From contig JAKZAN010000001.1 in NCBI GenBank assembly GCA_023053545.1, positions 12,106,024-12,170,023 of the forward strand: a stretch of DNA of 64,000 nt, in the 5' to 3' direction. Below the pieces are notes generated by a model. The model ran no database searches, was not told where the DNA came from, and saw nothing but the letters and a program-made list of their open reading frames with translations. Below, piece by piece: positions 41,116 through 52,859 of this stretch. Numbering within the stretch: position 1 is the first letter of the stretch; every line of letters begins with the position of its first letter. The DNA is from Lepidurus packardi (lineage: Eukaryota; Arthropoda; Branchiopoda; Notostraca; Triopsidae). The translations under genes were made by a program, and so were the position numbers.

Positions 41116-42145
41116 TGTTAAGGTTTTCTGACGACCTTCTCGGTCCCCAGAGTAATATTCAGGTAAAAGGCCAGAAAATGAAAGGGTACATTCGCAAACC
41201 TCCCAGTGCAGTTCAAAAAAGGTCACGACGGTTTACAAAGCGCGTAATTTAAATCTATTGCTTTAAGCTATGTGGACTTAAAATAAAAGATGAATTAACT
41301 AGGTCAAAAGCACAACACGTATACACATTATAGACTATTTCGCGTTACCCAGGTTGCACCACGACGAGGCAGTCTATTTTGCAACCCATACATAGGTGTT
41401 TTATAGTATACAGGTTTAACCCCATATACTATAAAATACCCATGTATGTTGGTGCGAGCGAAACTTGAGTTTACCGCTTGGATGTGCAATCTAGGAGATT
41501 GGCCAGTCCCCTTCTTTCTTCCTTTACTAATTGCGAACAGATTGAGCAGGCAAGGGATAGGGGGGGGGGGGCTTGACCGTAGGCATTCCAAGAAAAGAAA
41601 CGTTTTTTTGTTCCTTTCTTTTGCAATGGTGATGGTTTACCTCTTTATGTATGGGTAGTGTAAAAATAGCAAGCCACAGAGAGAGAGAGAAAAAGAATTG
41701 ATTAGTGAGAATTCGAGTAAAAGTGACGTGATCCTCATTTCTATGTCAAGAAACAAACAAAGTTACGATGAGTTTTTTCCCTTCTCTTTAGCACAATACA
41801 CTCCAGAATTTCGTCTTACCAATTAAAATACCCGAGCCAGAGATTTAACTTGTTCCGTATCATCAATGGTCCTCCGAGAGCCGGATCCGGGTGTTTTGAC
41901 ATTGTTGCAGACATTAGTTTTGGTGTGCGATGGTGAACTTTGTGAAAAACTTAAGTGAAATTCTGATCCTGACATTCCTGCATCAACGTTCGTTTCGGCG
42001 TACCGAGCCGGGGGTTTCAGTGTCAAAGCCTTTTCGGTTTGACCTTGACAACGCGTTTCCCAAGATTGCATCGTTTCGCAAGAGTTGCCGTGTCAACTCA
42101 CCACCTTTCGAAGTTCTCTGCTAAGGGCGTTCATCGGTACTCAAG
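41116..42145. other. No firm gene; hairpin and simple repeats
   Basis: A 24-bp imperfect inverted repeat (ATAGGTGTTTTATAGTATA versus TATACTATAAAATACCCAT, 41389-41442), a run of 12 G near 41562, and GA repeats near 41682. The end of the stretch, upstream of 42146, may be the leader of a BEL/Pao element. Confidence 0.35.
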
Positions 42146-42412
42146 ATGACTGACGCCATTCCCGAACTTCCGGTTGACGAAATCGCCTTGAAGAGGAGAC
42201 GTACGAACCTTAGACGCAAAATCAGTGGACACTGTAATCAAATTGAGACGCTAATCCGCGATAAGAAATCGAGACGCGTCATGAAGAGTATGCTGAAGGA
42301 GTGTCAAGAAGCCTTCAAAGAAATCGAAGATATAAATGAACGAATTCTCGACTCACAGGACGAAGAAAACGAAGAAGCAGCGAAGGAAGCGGCCCTTCAG
42401 GCCGCTTCAGGC
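42146..42412 (+). pseudogene. BEL/Pao-like gag N-terminus, copy 1
   Basis: Frame from ATG 42146 (MTDAIPELPVDEIALKRRR), a basic-helical segment with RRKISGHCNQIETLIRDKK. This resembles the N-terminal coiled region of BEL/Pao gag. After about 90 residues the sequence passes directly into the last 44 bp of an LTR (42413-42456) that belongs to the neighbouring copy. Confidence 0.5.
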
Positions 42413-43013
42413 CGCAAACAAAGAACTCTAATGTTGCAATGATTTTGGTTGTAACATTTTTTGGTGCCGAAACCCGGGAGCTTTGTGTATCTGAACCTTG
42501 GTAAAGTGAAACGTACTACGATGAATTCTAGTAGCCCTTCCCCCGAAGCCGATGTTAATCAAGGCCCAGCGAAGGAGATTCAATCGACAGCCGACGTTTT
42601 GCTGAAGGTTCGAAAGAACGCAAGATGTAAACTAACGCGGGTGATTCATCGAATTGAGAACCTCATTATTAGTCGAGGTAGCAGAACCGAACTGCGCGCA
42701 CACCGTGCAAAACTCGCGGAAATCCACGAAGAATGTTCCCAAGCACATTCCGAGTAGACCACCCATAAGTATACCTCCGTACGTTTTTTACTTTGTTTTT
42801 CCGAGAAAGAGATCGCGACCTTTACGTTGATGGAACCTTTTCTTTTTTTTGGACAGTCGTGGTCAGGAGTCGTCGTCATGAAGTTGTTGTAGTAAGTTGT
42901 TGTCTGCCTTTCTCTTCTTTGTCTTTAGTTGTTTTAGTGGGTAGAAATAAATTAGTATCTTAAACTTGACGAAACAAAGAACTCTAGTGTTGCAGTGATT
43001 TGGTTGTAACATG
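42413..43013 (+). mobile_element. BEL/Pao remnant: LTR tail, tRNA-Phe primer site, gag copy 2, LTR
   Basis: LTR tail 42413-42456 (AACAAAGAACTCTAATG to GGTTGTAACA) recurs at 42973-43013, the end of a longer LTR-like stretch (about 42757-43013). Primer site TGGTGCCGAAACCCGGGA at 42462-42479 is a perfect 18-base complement to the 3' end of eukaryotic tRNA-Phe. A gag start follows (ATG 42521, MNSSSPSPEADVNQGPAK and LTRVIHRIENLIISRGSR, 78 residues). All of pol is gone. Confidence 0.65.
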
Positions 43014-43064
43014 GACATTAATTTGATCCGTAACACTAATCATAATATTCAAGAGCCATCTACT

Positions 43065-43436
43065 CAAAACTGATCCCTGTGATATACCTTTACTTAAGCT
43101 TACTTTTCTTTATGTCGTCGCACCTATTCTGACTTCCATTGTCCTGTTCGTAAGCAAGTCCTGTACAGTCTGTAATATTTTTCCTTTAAAGCCTATTTCC
43201 CCTAATTTTGCTAATAGCTTGCTAGACCAAACCGAGTCATATGCCTGTTTAAGATCTAGTGGGACTATAGCTGTACAGTCTCCCGCCTGGATAGATTCGT
43301 AGGCGTCCTCTTTCAGTCTGACTAGTTGGTCTATTGTACTTCTTCCTGGTCTAAACTACGTTTCATTTATTGACATTATGTTATATTTTTCAGTTATCCA
43401 ATTTAATCTTTTTACTAGTAAACGTTCAAACATCTT
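43065..43436 (-). pseudogene. Jockey-like reverse transcriptase fragment
   Basis: The minus strand reads FERLLVKRLNWITEKYNIM, then after one stop FRPGRSTIDQLVRLKEDA and TAIVPLDLKQAYDSVWSSK, and [10 protein letters not shown]: consecutive RT blocks. The stop codon in NET*FRPGR and the short length make it inert. The part 43065-43315 equals 9024-9276. Confidence 0.8.
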
Positions 43437-43785
43437 CGCTAAACACGAGATCAAAGTATTTTGCATAAGTGTACGGTAAGTGACTCACCTTCTGACGGTC
43501 TACGGCATTCAGAATTACATCTTCTAGAATCCCAATAATCCTTGACCACCTGGGGTCATTTCGATGTTCCTTTCTTATATCTGTAACTAGGTAATCAGCA
43601 AGGTCGACCGCGAAAACTACAGGCCCGTGTTCATCTTCACCCTCCGCCACTTGTGGTTCAACGAGATTACGTGATAATGCGTCAGCGTCATTGTGCACTC
43701 TTCCATTCCTGTGGAATACCTGGAACTCGTATTCCATTAAAGACAGTGCCCATCTAGCTAGTCGCCCTGACGGCTCGATTCTACG
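43437..43785 (-). pseudogene. Gypsy RNase H C-terminal fragment
   Basis: The minus strand reads RRIEPSGRLARWALSLMEYE, then FQVFHRNGRVHNDADALSRN, the end of the RNase H domain of gypsy elements, then a spacer-like region. It is fused upstream (43786) to a protease fragment, skipping RT. Confidence 0.8.
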
Positions 43786-46671
43786 TAAGTTCCCGTTAGC
43801 TACTACAATTTCAGGACCTTCCAGTTTTCCAGTTGCGCGTTACGCTTGATCACCCAGTCTTCTGAAACCACACTAACTGCAGCTCCAGTGTCTATGATAG
43901 CTACTGTTTCTTTCTCATTACAAAGTACTGTTTCCCTAATAAGACTCGGACCAAACACATAAATGACGGGGATTATGATTGCACTGGCGGCCCTTCCCCT
44001 GGGAGCCGTCAGCCCTAGTTTTCCGACTCGAATTGGGCCCCAACCGCCGGCTGACATACGTTCCCCGCGCTAGACGAGCACCCCTTCGTTTGTACTATGG
44101 CGCATGCTAGGTGCTACTCTACCGCTCTCCCTGGGTTCGCTCCGGCAATTGCGTGCAATATGCCCCGACCTTTTACATTTAAAGCAAATGGGAGAACCTT
44201 CGTGCGTCCAAGAACTAAAGGGAGGATAATGGCCAACCTATACCACTCAACACGTACCAATCAAAGGGAACATTCTTTTTGGTTAGTTTATATAAAGGCT
44301 TGGCAATGTCAGCAAAACCTTTCACAAATCGACGATAGTATGAAGGCCGAAGAAACTATTCAGTTCATCACTGGTCACTGCTTGGGGCCATTCCACGATT
44401 TCTTTAGTTTTTTCGGGGTCCGTTCGGATCCCCTCTTCGCTTACCACGTGCCCCAAGAAAGGGTACTGAGGTACGCAGAAGCTTACATTTCGAAGGCTTG
44501 ATCTTCAAATTAGCCTCACCCAATCGACAAAATATGTCGTCCAAACGTTGCAAATGTTCTTCGAACGTTCTGCTAAAAACTATAAGGTCGTCCAAATAAA
44601 TTAGACAGGTTTTCCACTGGAGGCCTCTTACCACTAATTCCATTAGTCTCTGAAATGAACTTGGTCAATTTCACAATCCGAAAGGCATTACATTGAACTC
44701 ATAAAGCCCTTGGGGAGTTTGGAAAGCTGTCTTTTGTTTGTCCTCTGACTCAAGCTCTAATTGGTAATACCCACTTATTAAATCCAAAGTGGAGAAAAAT
44801 GCTGCTCCCTGTAACGCATCCAGCGTAGCGTCTATCCTCGGTAAAGGATAGGCGTCCTTGGTAGTTGCCGAATTCAAGGCTCTGTAGTCCGCACATAGCC
44901 CTAAAGAACCATCTTTCTTCCCTAGCATTACGATTGGTGCACTCCAGGGACTGTTGGAAGGCTCTATCACCCCTTGATCACGCATGTCGATGATCATTGT
45001 CTCCAGTTGAGGTTTCCAGTGTACATGAACCCGTCTGGGCCGTGCAGAAACAGGTTATGGTTACCAGTATGGATGTGGTGTCTGATTAACGTTGTCCGGC
45101 CCTGGTCCTTAGAATGTAGAGATATTACAGAGCGATGTTTCCGTAATAGTTTCTAACTGTTTGCGTTGTTCGCTGCATAAATTTGGAGTGTTGAAGAGGT
45201 TAATTAATTCATCAGGAAAATCCGGTTTGTAAGGTTCAGACATTGTTATTTCGTCTATTTCTGGCAAAGTTACGTTATCCGTTAGAGCTTGCAGATGTTC
45301 TAGTCGGGTACCCATCTTTACAGACACTTTCTGCTCATTCAGATTCATAACTCGGACAAGAATTTTCCCATTATTCACCCTCACAAGAGCACGGGCACAA
45401 TGTATGCCAGATTTGTTATCGAGTCCTTCGAACAACGCGGTTGTGTAGTTAAATACAGGAACGTCGACTAACGCTACTACTTCATACCGCGCGGGGATCC
45501 ATAATGTCTCTGTCGCCACTATTTCTTGCCGCATGCCATCCGTCAAACTGAGCTCCCGTTGACCCCATTTCAAAACCATCTTTTTGTAGTGTAGCACCAT
45601 ACCTTGTTCTTGCAAACAGTCTCTACCAATAATACGTCCTGGGATATTTCAGGCGAAGCAAAAACATCGCACAAAATGGTTTCCCCACTTAGTTTCAACT
45701 GAACCAGATTGTTCCACTAATCCGCAATACTTGATTGTTTGCTGTCCGAGCACTAATATGTACCTCACGTATTTGCGGTATTGGACAGAGTTTTCCGATC
45801 AAACTTTACTTAATCAGGGTAATAGCTGATCCCGAATCTACAAGCATATTGTCACGGATGGCTTGGTTTTCTGGTTTGTATTCAAATCTGTGCAACCGCT
45901 GCTGTGTTTACATACAAATTGACCCTATCAGGTTGAACAACTGAAGTGGGGTCAATTCTTCAGTCAGTTGGAGTTTTCCTGATTTTTGGAGCGAATTGGA
46001 TTCGTGCAACCATATCTCAAATGCCCAGGTTACCCGCAGTTATAACAAGTTCGTCCAGCTGCCATGGAACTTCGACCCGTGGAACGCCCGCCCCGGCGTC
46101 CCCTCGACGTTAGATTTTCGAGGGATTTTTCAATGCTGGGAAGTCGTTTTTACAGAAGGTTATTTGGTTGCTGATGGATAGCAGAAACGTTGTTTTCCTT
46201 GCAATTACCTCCAACTGTTTTCGCACATATTCTTCTTCCTTTGTTTGAACAACGGACACCATTGCTTTCTGCGCCGCTTCTTCTAGCATGCCTTCATAAT
46301 GAGTTATCGCTTCGACAGCATGTTCCAAATCCGCGGGTCGCTCCGTATTCAGCTTGTGTGTTAAATTATCTCTTACCACCGTTTGAATTAGTTTCCATAG
46401 TACTATCTCATCACGGGCGTCTTCCTTCAGCCTTGGAAAAGCTTTTCTGTGTACTTCATCGAGCTTATGCACAAATTCCCCAACAATTGTCTTTACCACG
46501 CACCATAGAGTTAATCGACTTTTATATAGATCAGGATTAACCTGGTCGAACACTTTTTCTAGCCCATCTGGGACTTTCTTATAATCACTCTGAACGTCTT
46601 TCTGGAGTCCTGAATATACAACTTCAGCTCTCCCACGCAGTGTCTGCTAGCAATTCGGCGGCCACAGTATC
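43786..46671 (-). mobile_element. Chimeric gypsy element: gag C-terminus, protease, RT, then a second gag knuckle/protease
   Basis: Minus-strand order: gag helical segment (46553-46110, with FVHKLDEVHRKAFPRL); CCHC knuckle with a stop inside it (CYNCG*PGHLRYGC near 46040); damaged protease (about 45850-45480); pol N-terminus (45615-45109); RT (44997-44671 and 44643-44404 with YLDDLIVFSRTF). Then about 44244 a second element begins with CFKCKRSGHIARNC and MSAGGWGPIRVGKLG plus IIDTGAAVSVVS. Its first gag half lies beyond the hAT insertion at 49346-49709. 43786-45460 is duplicated at 10402-12076. Several stops and shifts: inert. Confidence 0.8.
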
Positions 46672-46679
46672 GTCTAAAC

Positions 46680-49337
46680 TAGGGGTCGTAATCGATTGGT
46701 CAGACATCGATTATTAATCGATTAGTACCGATGATCGATTACTAAGTTGACTAATCGATTAGTAGTGCTTACACTGACCGAATCTATCTTCTTGCAGAGC
46801 TTTATCCAACTTTTCCCTCATTTTTTACACGGTTTTTGGTGATTATTGCAATCCATTGTCCCTTATGGCGTCTTGGAAAGATAAAATACCTACGCAGTTA
46901 GTTGCACAAAGTGATTCTGAGTCAGAGAGCGAATCCTCTATGGAAAGTGAGCTTTCAAAAACACCGGAGCCAGCTACAAAGCGTAGTCGAACGGCTAAGC
47001 GCTCGTGGGTCCACCACTACTTTCTCTCCCATCCTACAATGGCAAAGAAACTAATCTGTACCTACCAAAATTGCAACACTGTACTTGAGAAGAAAGGTAG
47101 CATGTAACATTTAACAGTTATGTTTAAAATACAGTGGCTAACGTGCGCATGTTTAGGAAATACAACCAACCAAATGAACCATCTCCAGTACCGGCATCAT
47201 CTCAGTAAAGAAAAACATGAAGAAAAAATATCGGGAGTTGAACGCCCTCTTAGCAGAAATCAAGACATTCGTCAGGTCCTCGCAATTTCTGTTAAAGACG
47301 CGCAGTCGTTTACCGATAAGTCTCAAATGAAACATACTCGCCGTTTGTTTCGTTTTGTTGTGGACGACCAGCAGCCACTTCATATTCTACAGGATCCTCA
47401 CTTTGATGCATTTTTAAAGAAGCTGAATCCAAAATGGCGAACGCCGTCCGTCCATTCCACAAGGCAAGAAATTTTAAATTGCACCGCTCTTGCAAGAAGG
47501 GAACTCAAGAAGATCTTAGAAACGGAAGCGAATAAAGTTGCTATGACGTCCGATATTTGGACATCAGTTGCAAATGATTCGTGTGTCAGTATCACGCTGC
47601 ACTGGATTTCGGAAATTTTTGAATTTCGCTCTGTTAATTACGCTACAGTGCAAATTCAAAGCCCCCATACAGGGGAAAGTATCGCTGAAGAACTTTCTCA
47701 CGAGCCTGAAAGACTGGAGATTAAGCACAAGATAATTGCCGGAGTAACGGATGGTGCTGCTAACATGAAAAAGGCGTTCAATGACTTTTATTTCGAAGAC
47801 ATCGAACCTTTTGTTTGTGCAGCTCATACGCTGCAGTTAGTTGTCAACAAAGGGCTGTAGCCATTAATACTGTTGGTAGACAAGACGAAGGGATTGGTAT
47901 CCATCTTTAAACGTTCTCCAAAACAGAAAGAGATCCTGGAGAAGGCACAACAGCTCGCAAAAATTTCTAACCACCCGCTTAGCGTTATTCAATCTGTAGA
48001 AACAAGGTGGGATTCCGAATACGAGAAGCTACAGCGCATTAAGGTTTTGCAGAATGCATTCCCAATATATGAAGGGCTTATCGGCAATGACTTTAAAAGT
48101 AGAAGAGTATATGAAAGGTATAAGCTCGAGTCTCGAGAATGGATGCTTGTAGAGCAAGTTATACTGATCTTGGAGCCCTTCAGCTACGTGACGGCGGAGC
48201 TAGGTGGTGATACGTACAGCACTCTTTCGTACGTCTATCCTACGATTTTAGAGCTTCATAAGCGGTTAAGGGAGCTCAATGAATCAACGCTGCTGCTCCC
48301 AGAAACTGGGAATTGCAGCGAGGTTATGCTCAGAGTAATTCAAGACAAATGGCTTACCAACGAGCCGAGTAAATTCATTTTACTCGCTTCTGCTCTTGAC
48401 CCAAGATTCAAGAATCTTGTATTTATCAAACAAGACCAAGAAAAGGAAAGCATTTGGCAATACGTGAGGGAGCAACTGGATATTCTGGTTCAGAAGGAGG
48501 AGCCGCAAGTTTTGCACACAACTGAAAACAAACTGGCGCAGTTTTACGCCTCCTTCGATGACGACGAGGAAACAGTTGACGAAATCTCCCAGTACAGAGT
48601 ACTGAAAAAAGTCAGGATTACTGAAAATCCTCTAGAGTGGTGGAGGAATCACTCACCGACCTTTCCTCGCCTTTCTTTGCTGGCACAAATGTTCCTCTGC
48701 GTTCCCGCAACATCCGTTTCTTCTGAAAGAAATTTCAGTGATGCTGGCAATACAATCACGAAGAAGCGGGCGAATTTTTCTCCAGAATTAGTTGATGATC
48801 TCCTTTTCCTAAGGAGCTCACTGCGCCACTTTGACGTTTTCGCTCTTAGAAATAAGGAGTGACGCGTTCCTGTTGTGTTTTGCAGTCAAAATGATTCAGA
48901 TTGATGTAATGAGTGTTCCTGGTTTTCCTTGAAGTGTTTCTTGTAGTAACTACAAACACTTCATAAGCGTTCTTTACGTATTTTTGACAATCATACGTCC
49001 ACTTGGTGCAAATAAACGGAAATTTTCAGTAAAAAATAGTTCGCTTTTAAGAAAATGTGACAGTAGTCGCTAACAAATCGATTGCCCTAACAAAGTGCTA
49101 ATCGTTGAGCTAGTCGTTAGGGAAATATGGACTGCAGTGATTGATAATCGACAATTAATCGTAGTTCAATAATCAATTATTAGTAATCAATATTTAAAAC
49201 ATGGCACTAATCGACTAACTAATCGATTAGTAGTAATCGATTAAGAAAATTATGTGCTAATCGTTAACTAATCGGTAATCGATTTTTTTTCCTTTCGATT
49301 AATCGATTAGTGAAATCCTAATCGATTACGACCCCTA
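46680..49337 (+). mobile_element. hAT-family DNA transposon, nearly intact
   Basis: 2,658 bp with perfect 18-bp terminal inverted repeats TAGGGGTCGTAATCGATT and an 8-bp target duplication GTCTAAAC (46672-46679, 49338-49345), the hallmark of hAT. It interrupts an older gypsy gag. Both subterminal regions are crowded with TAATCGATTA-like palindromes (46690-46770 and 49130-49325), likely transposase binding sites. It encodes one two-exon transposase. Confidence 0.97.
46865..48862 (+). pseudogene. hAT transposase with one in-frame stop
   Basis: Exon 1 is 46865-47096 and exon 2 is 47157-48862 (intron 47097-47156, GT-AG, phase 1). A BED zinc finger is rebuilt across the intron: CTYQNC in exon 1, then MNHLQYRHH in exon 2. 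The catalytic region follows (TSDIWTS, then GVTDGAANMKKA) and the C-terminal dimerisation domain of the family (LLAQMFLCVPATSVSSERNF, then KKRANFSPELVDDLLFL). A single TAG at 47858-47860 cuts the frame at CNKGL/PLILLVD-like text; otherwise the roughly 645-residue frame is open. The ATG at 46865 is the first in frame. Confidence 0.9.
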
Positions 49338-49345
49338 GTCTAAAC

Positions 49346-49724
49346 CACCGTATAAAGGTTTTCACAGTATGGTAACTGGGGGTATCTTCCAATGTAAAGG
49401 GATTAAGACGACTTTCTCGGTCTCAAGAGGATGTGGGGGTAACAAGGAACATAGGAGGGATGGATTCACAGACTTGCCCATCCCACCCCGGAAGTAGGCA
49501 TTCCAAATCTACTACAAAAAGGGTTCGAAAAGAGAACAAAACATTCACAAAACGGGGGACTGCTGTGGTCTAAACCGTTGAAGACGATGCTTTTTTCGAA
49601 GTGCCTACGTCATGTCGCCCACTCTTCACTTTTAGTGCCGTTGAACTCATCAGGCAAAAACTTAACACCTTGTAACTTTTTACCACTAGAACTGATAGGG
49701 GTAGCCATCCTACCGACTGCGCCA
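49346..49724 (-). pseudogene. Gypsy gag start with tRNA-Ser primer site, cut off by the hAT
   Basis: The minus strand from 49724: primer site TGGCGCAGTCGGTAGGA (49708-49724), then gag MATPISSTGKKLQGVKFLPD as at 40930, then broken sequence to the hAT target copy at 49345. Together with 46671-46110 it formed the gag of the chimeric element before the hAT inserted. Confidence 0.75.
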
Positions 49725-50247
49725 ATGTAAAGTCAATAAGATCAATAGAAAGTTTGTTTCAGAATAATAATAACCATTTTCCAAAAAAAAAAAATCAGAA
49801 ATATTAAATGGTCAAAAATAGTCGATAATGTGCCCGTTAGATGGCACAGTTTTTCTTTTTTTACTAAAACCTGTTGCGAAAAACAGATCAACAACAGTTT
49901 CATAATTGTTCGCGAGGATAATTTAAAAAAGTGTATTGTATGTTTGAGCTTTTAATAAAAATAATTTAAAGCAAACACATGTCCTTGTAATTATTTTGAA
50001 TGTTTTTGACCCATAAACAATTGTTTTCTTTGATTTTATATGACCCGCAAGTTTTAATACGTTTTGAAAAGCGTACAAAGAAATACAATATAATAAAACA
50101 AACTTCTAGAGAACACAAGGTATGGCTAGGCGACCGTCATATTTTAAAATAAATCGAAACAAAGATGGATGCTACATACATTGTACACCAGCTTAGTTCG
50201 TATGTTATATAGATAGGACCTTCAACACCTTTCCTTAATTAACGTCA
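49725..50247. other. No gene seen
   Basis: AT-rich flank. It may include the remains of the 5' LTR of the gypsy fragment that ends at 49724 (AATGTAAAGT edge), but no second copy was found. Confidence 0.3.
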
Positions 50248-50306
50248 GACCGAATGGATAAGGCGCAAGACTGGGGAACGACTCGTCCTCAGTTCGAACC
50301 CGGTCG
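50248..50306 (+). other. tRNA-Arg-like sequence (SINE head or tRNA pseudogene)
   Basis: Starts GACCGAATGGATAAGGCG and ends CAGTTCGAACCCGGTC, with a 5-bp closing stem, an A-box-like AATGGATAAGGCG as in tRNA-Arg and a B-box-like AGTTCGAACCC. The anticodon arm does not fold well and the length is short, so a functional tRNA is unlikely. Confidence 0.4.
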
Positions 50307-51626
50307 AAGCAGTTTATTTCGACAAAAATTAAAAGATTTAAAGCTCCGTTTCTCTGTACCTTAAGCCTTCCCGGGAACGTTCCTATACCCATATTCGAAA
50401 TTGTGAAGCTTCGGCATCACGAGCTCGAATATTGGGGATTGCAAACCGAGCAGGGGAGTTGGGAACAGGGAAAGGGGCGACGATCTCAATTTTTCACGAT
50501 TTTTGTACCCCTGATACAGAGTTATTCCTTATGGAGAGAAGCCCCGAAGACGCTTTTCCAGCTCGAAAAGGAGCCACGCCCCCCCCTTTTGGCCAAATCC
50601 ACCAATAGGATTCAGCCTTATTGCAAAGGACACACCCCCTTTTTACGGATATTTTGAAAAATCACAAAGATTTTCCGAACAAAAAGGAAAAATCCTTCCA
50701 ATATGGCAACCTTCCCGGAAAGTACAAAAGCCGCAATTAGAAGAGCAAAAAAGTTTAATACTCACATTTTAAATTTCTTAAATAATTGATGAAAGATTAG
50801 TTTAAAACCTGGTTCGCATAAAACCTGTGCCAAACGTATTAGAAAAAATCTTCCAACTTTACTCACACCTTAAGTAAGAATCTTAAAAGCGTTTGCAATC
50901 GAAAAACAAATCAACTCCAGAGTTATTCTCGATTTTTTCGTGTTTCAAACTACGAGGTTATGGTAGGGTTCTTTAAAACAATGGCTGGTATCAAACATCC
51001 AACTTAGTGAATTTTCTCATCTGGAACAAAGTCACCTGTGCGAAGAAACAAACAAGACGAAGGCAGTACTCAGTAGAATTCAGGATAATAGAAGTTTAGC
51101 GATGTCAGAATTGATCGCTCAGTAAGAAGCTAAAATAAATAATTGAAGTAACAAAGTCGCGAACCATACTTCTAGATTAAAAAGAACTCACAAAACAGAA
51201 GTTTTAAGTAGACTCTTGTTGAGAAAAACGAACGATAAGTGAGTAAGTATATTTTTAACACTATATGTCCTCCTATGTCCCAAAATGGACGAAAATTGGC
51301 CTAAAAGTTAGCACTCCTACACTGCGCAACGAAATGTAATGTTTTCTCCCCTAGACTCTTCGTTTAACTTCGTTTAACAACGGCGACTAAACTTGAGGCA
51401 AACAGAGAACGTTACGAAAAGAGTATGTATCGAATATTTGGCGAGAAAAATTGCTTTTATTTTCAGTCAGTGTGGAATAGATAAAACCCCCGATGGTAGC
51501 GGGTATGCCTATAAAGAAAAACAACAGAATTAGTATACAATCATGAGAATTCACGATTTACAATATCCAGCTATTATAACATAAATGTCACTTACCGACA
51601 TGCGCAACTGAATAAAATGAAGCAGC
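50307..51626. other. No gene seen; RpS28 3' flank
   Basis: AT-rich, with a C-rich spot near 50578. The open frame 50403-50657 is featureless. The part next to 51626 presumably holds the RpS28 3' UTR. Confidence 0.35.
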
Positions 51627-52096
51627 TTATCGTAATCTCCTCGCTTCACGTTCAGACTCGAGGAGTGTAAGGATATCTCCCTCGCGGACTGGGCCCTTTA
51701 CATTGCGAATAATCTGTCGGTTCTGTTCTCCAATGAACTCAACCTTAACTTGGGTACACTGACCCTGGGAACCAGTACGGCCCAAAACCTTGATAACCTA
51801 ACAATAAAGAATAAATTATTACAAATGAATACCATCCACTTAACATCATATTTCGCAAAAATGCCCATTAAGTGCTAGGAAGTAACAATGCAGCTTAGCC
51901 GGATTCACGGACCGCGTGGTTAGCCCCCTTCCAAACTGGGCCAATTAGTCGTTTTTTCAGAACGCGAAAGGCATTACACGCACCAAAATAAGTAAATACT
52001 TACAGTACAACATTCTCATGGTATACCTAATATAAAACTATGCCTATTAACATGAAAATGATGACTTACGCGAGCAAGAACGACGGGCTTGTCCAT
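51627..52096 (-). CDS. RpS28: 40S ribosomal protein S28 (eS28)
   Basis: Exon 1 is 52070-52096 (MDKPVVLAR) and exon 2 is 51627-51797 ([20 protein letters not shown] through [14 protein letters not shown]), 65 residues in all, the usual length of this protein. The intron 51798-52069 has a GTAAGT donor and an AG acceptor. The protein is part of the small ribosomal subunit, near the mRNA exit. The leader on the minus strand has a pyrimidine-rich run (TTTTCTTTC) about 30-40 bases before the ATG, as in TOP mRNAs. Conserved throughout; a normal functional gene and the best fixed host landmark here. Confidence 0.97.
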
Positions 52097-52424
52097 GTTT
52101 TCTGCCTGGCAAAATGGCGTGAAAGAAAACCAACGTTGCCGCGTATGTCAAACTTTGTCAAACAAAAATTAATAACTTTACTTTAAAAAATGGGTTGTAA
52201 TATCCATTTATTCATTTAGTAGCAAGGGAGAGATTACAATAAGGTTATATTCTCTTATTTAATAACAACTGCAACGGTGTTCTGTTTTGGATCTTTTCCG
52301 TATTCCGTCTGCTCTGACTTAAAAAAGGAAGCTGGAGCCAGCAATAATGTCGAAAATTCCGATAAGAGATGTCAGCCCTATAATCCAAGTGTTTAGAAAC
52401 TTCTTGCTTGGGGTAACGCTCCTT
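52097..52424. other. RpS28 promoter side; no other gene
   Basis: Upstream of RpS28 on the minus strand. Contains the TOP-like leader near 52120-52135. The open frame 52245-52439 (minus) is featureless. Confidence 0.35.
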
Positions 52425-52772
52425 TATTAGCTGTGACAACAGCTTAATATATCGTCCAGACTTTAGCCTTGCCAGTGGGAGGGTGGGTTGCTGAGCTTGG
52501 CTCGGGTTTTTCCCATAAGGGCTGTGTTATTTTGGGGTGGGTTTGGTGGGTGGGAGATAAGGACATATTGCCATCGGCCAGGTCGTTCGTGCTCCTTTCA
52601 TGAGATTCTCAGAAGTGGGCAAATTGGATCACAAAACGGGTTAGAACGTACCAGCACGTGATAGTTTTTGGGCTTGTGACGTCACGTCTGTAGGATCAAT
52701 AGGACAGGGTAGCAGATCAACGTTGGTAAACGTTTGTTATTAGCTGTGACAAAAGCTTACTATATCGTGCAG
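52425..52772. repeat. Direct repeats of ~37 bp flanking a 0.27-kb segment
   Basis: TTATTAGCTGTGACAACAGC at 52425 and TTATTAGCTGTGACAAAAGC at 52736, each followed by TTA.TATATCGT.CAGA. The segment between is GC-richer and not coding. Confidence 0.6.
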
Positions 52773-52859
52773 AGTTTGAATTTTGAGGACTCATAGGTAA
52801 AAATAAGATCAATTGCTAAAATTGTATTCTGTTTTTATTGGTAGCTTTCTATGCTGATA

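Noticed and set aside
50248-50306. Functional tRNA-Arg gene
   Set aside because: The anticodon arm does not pair properly and the length is too short for a full cloverleaf.
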